This document shows, in pieces, positions 5,356-5,658 of a stretch of 5,658 bases of DNA (positions within the stretch are counted from its first letter, which is position 1; each line of letters opens with the position of its first letter). This DNA comes from Acidimicrobiales bacterium (GTDB taxonomy: Bacteria; Actinomycetota; Acidimicrobiia; Acidimicrobiales; SHLQ01). The position numbers and the translations under genes are program-made. The DNA lies in contig JABDJW010000369.1 of the NCBI GenBank assembly GCA_013002375.1, forward strand, positions 1 through 5,658, read 5' to 3'. The notes below the pieces were generated by a model that saw nothing but the letters and a program-made list of their open reading frames with translations, was not told the origin of the DNA and did not search any database.

Positions 5356-5658
5356 CGGGGGTGCTCCCTTCGGCGTTTTCGTCGCCGGCCGCGTCGTCGG
5401 CCGGCTTCGCACCACCCGGGGCGGTGAATCCGGCGGCCTCGGCCGCTTCGGCGGTGGTGAACCAGACCTCGGCGACCGTGGCGTCGAAGTACCGGCTGCC
5501 AGGCGCGTGATACTTCATCGAGTCAGCGTTGCCCTTGATCGTGTACTCGGCGCCGGGCGACGCTCCGTCGGGCCCGGCTTTGGCCGAGCCCTCGCCGAAC
5601 GGCAAAGCATCGTCGGCGTTCACGGTGCCGTCGGCGTCGGAATCGGTGGTTGTCGATT
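5348..5658 (-). CDS. rpsB: C-terminal tail of probable ribosomal protein S2 (5' end outside window)
   Basis: The reading frame is open to the window edge, so this is the last 102 residues of a longer protein. A GTG occurs in frame at 5623, but no Shine-Dalgarno lies before it and the acidic Ser/Thr/Asp/Ala-rich composition continues upstream, so it is more likely an internal valine. The visible part is a disordered acidic linker, a compact module of about 40 residues (YTIKGN ... YHAPGSRYF ... EVWFTT ... AAGF, 5545-5426), then an Ala/Asp/Glu-rich end. The S2 fold itself is not visible. The rpsB call rests on position, because rpsB directly precedes tsf in nearly all bacteria, and on the 8-bp overlap with tsf. 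From memory the module resembles the actinobacterial 'sunset' domain, which I recall also on other ribosomal proteins of this group. The alternative is a separate small gene between rpsB and tsf. Confidence 0.6.
   Translation of the reverse strand, partial: STTTDSDADGTVNADDALPFGEGSAKAGPDGASPGAEYTIKGNADSMKYHAPGSRYFDATVAEVWFTTAEAAEAAGFTAPGGAKPADDAAGDENAEGSTPDA
5364..5371 (-). promoter_or_regulatory. Ribosome binding site of tsf
   Basis: The purine-rich GAAGGGAG lies 8 nt before the tsf ATG (5355-5353), inside the end of the upstream gene. It supports the ATG at 5355 over an in-frame upstream start at 5415, which would add 20 residues not seen in the EF-Ts family. Confidence 0.7.
5384..5405 (-). 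other. GC-rich inverted repeat (8-bp stem, 6-nt loop) upstream of tsf
   Basis: The arms GCCGGCCG (5384-5391) and CGGCCGGC (5398-5405) are perfect inverted complements around a 6-nt loop, inside the coding tail of the upstream gene. The hairpin ends 12 nt before the tsf Shine-Dalgarno. No U-run follows it, so it is not a standard intrinsic terminator. It might affect rpsB-tsf transcript stability or tsf translation, or it may simply reflect GC-rich Ala/Gly/Asp codons. Confidence 0.3.
5426..5545 (-). other. Sunset-like C-terminal protein module
   Basis: This stretch encodes about 40 residues with an aromatic and glycine pattern (Y-x-IKGN, YH-x-PGS-x-YF, EVWF, then an Ala-rich segment ending AAGF). 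Disordered Ala/Gly/Asp/Pro-rich sequence flanks it on both sides, so it looks like a small folded unit tethered by linkers. The pattern resembles the short C-terminal module called the sunset domain in actinobacterial proteins; that match is from memory and was not searched. Its function is unknown to me. Confidence 0.5.

Noticed and set aside
4558..5427. Plus-strand open frame of 289 codons opposite tsf
   Set aside because: The minus-strand tsf has family signatures and a ribosome binding site; the plus product has no motif.

Overview
The window is a high-GC bacterial chromosome segment carrying one co-directional gene cluster, entirely on the minus strand and transcribed from high to low coordinates. 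The order is [rpsB-like 3' end] - tsf - pyrH - frr - cdsA - SMI1/KNR4-type gene - dxr - [start of an unidentified gene]. This is the classic bacterial block rpsB-tsf-pyrH-frr-cdsA-dxr. The GC richness, the TTG and GTG starts, the gene order and the actinobacterial style of the proteins suggest Actinomycetota. A C-terminal module on the putative S2 tail and a long acidic N-terminal extension on CdsA make a lineage such as Acidimicrobiia plausible, but that is inference from memory.

Layout in transcription order. Positions 5658-5348 hold an acidic, low-complexity C-terminal tail with an embedded YxIKGN...YHxPGSxYF...EVWF module, probably the end of ribosomal protein S2. It overlaps tsf (EF-Ts, 5355-4564) by 8 bp. 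pyrH (UMP kinase, 4558-3800) follows after 5 bp and most likely starts at TTG behind a strong GGAGG. A 78-bp gap of about 51% GC follows, holding degenerate 12-13-bp tandem repeats that run into the frr start. frr (3721-3152) is followed by cdsA (3135-1771), a small SMI1/KNR4 (SUKH-like) gene (1756-1241) and dxr (1231-56). A further reading frame begins at GTG 59, overlaps the dxr stop and leaves the window.

Function: the first part serves translation (S2, EF-Ts, ribosome recycling) and pyrimidine nucleotide supply (UMP to UDP). The second part serves membrane biogenesis: CdsA makes CDP-diacylglycerol and DXR commits carbon to the MEP isoprenoid pathway. The very short gaps and overlaps suggest a single transcript with translational coupling. 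No terminator, tRNA, rRNA, CRISPR or mobile element was seen.

This is mostly conserved housekeeping sequence and I see no convincing new system. The points worth a second look are the repeat-bearing pyrH-frr spacer that duplicates the frr start context, the SMI1/KNR4 gene inserted between cdsA and dxr, the module on the presumed S2 tail, and the disordered repeat-containing CdsA N-terminus.
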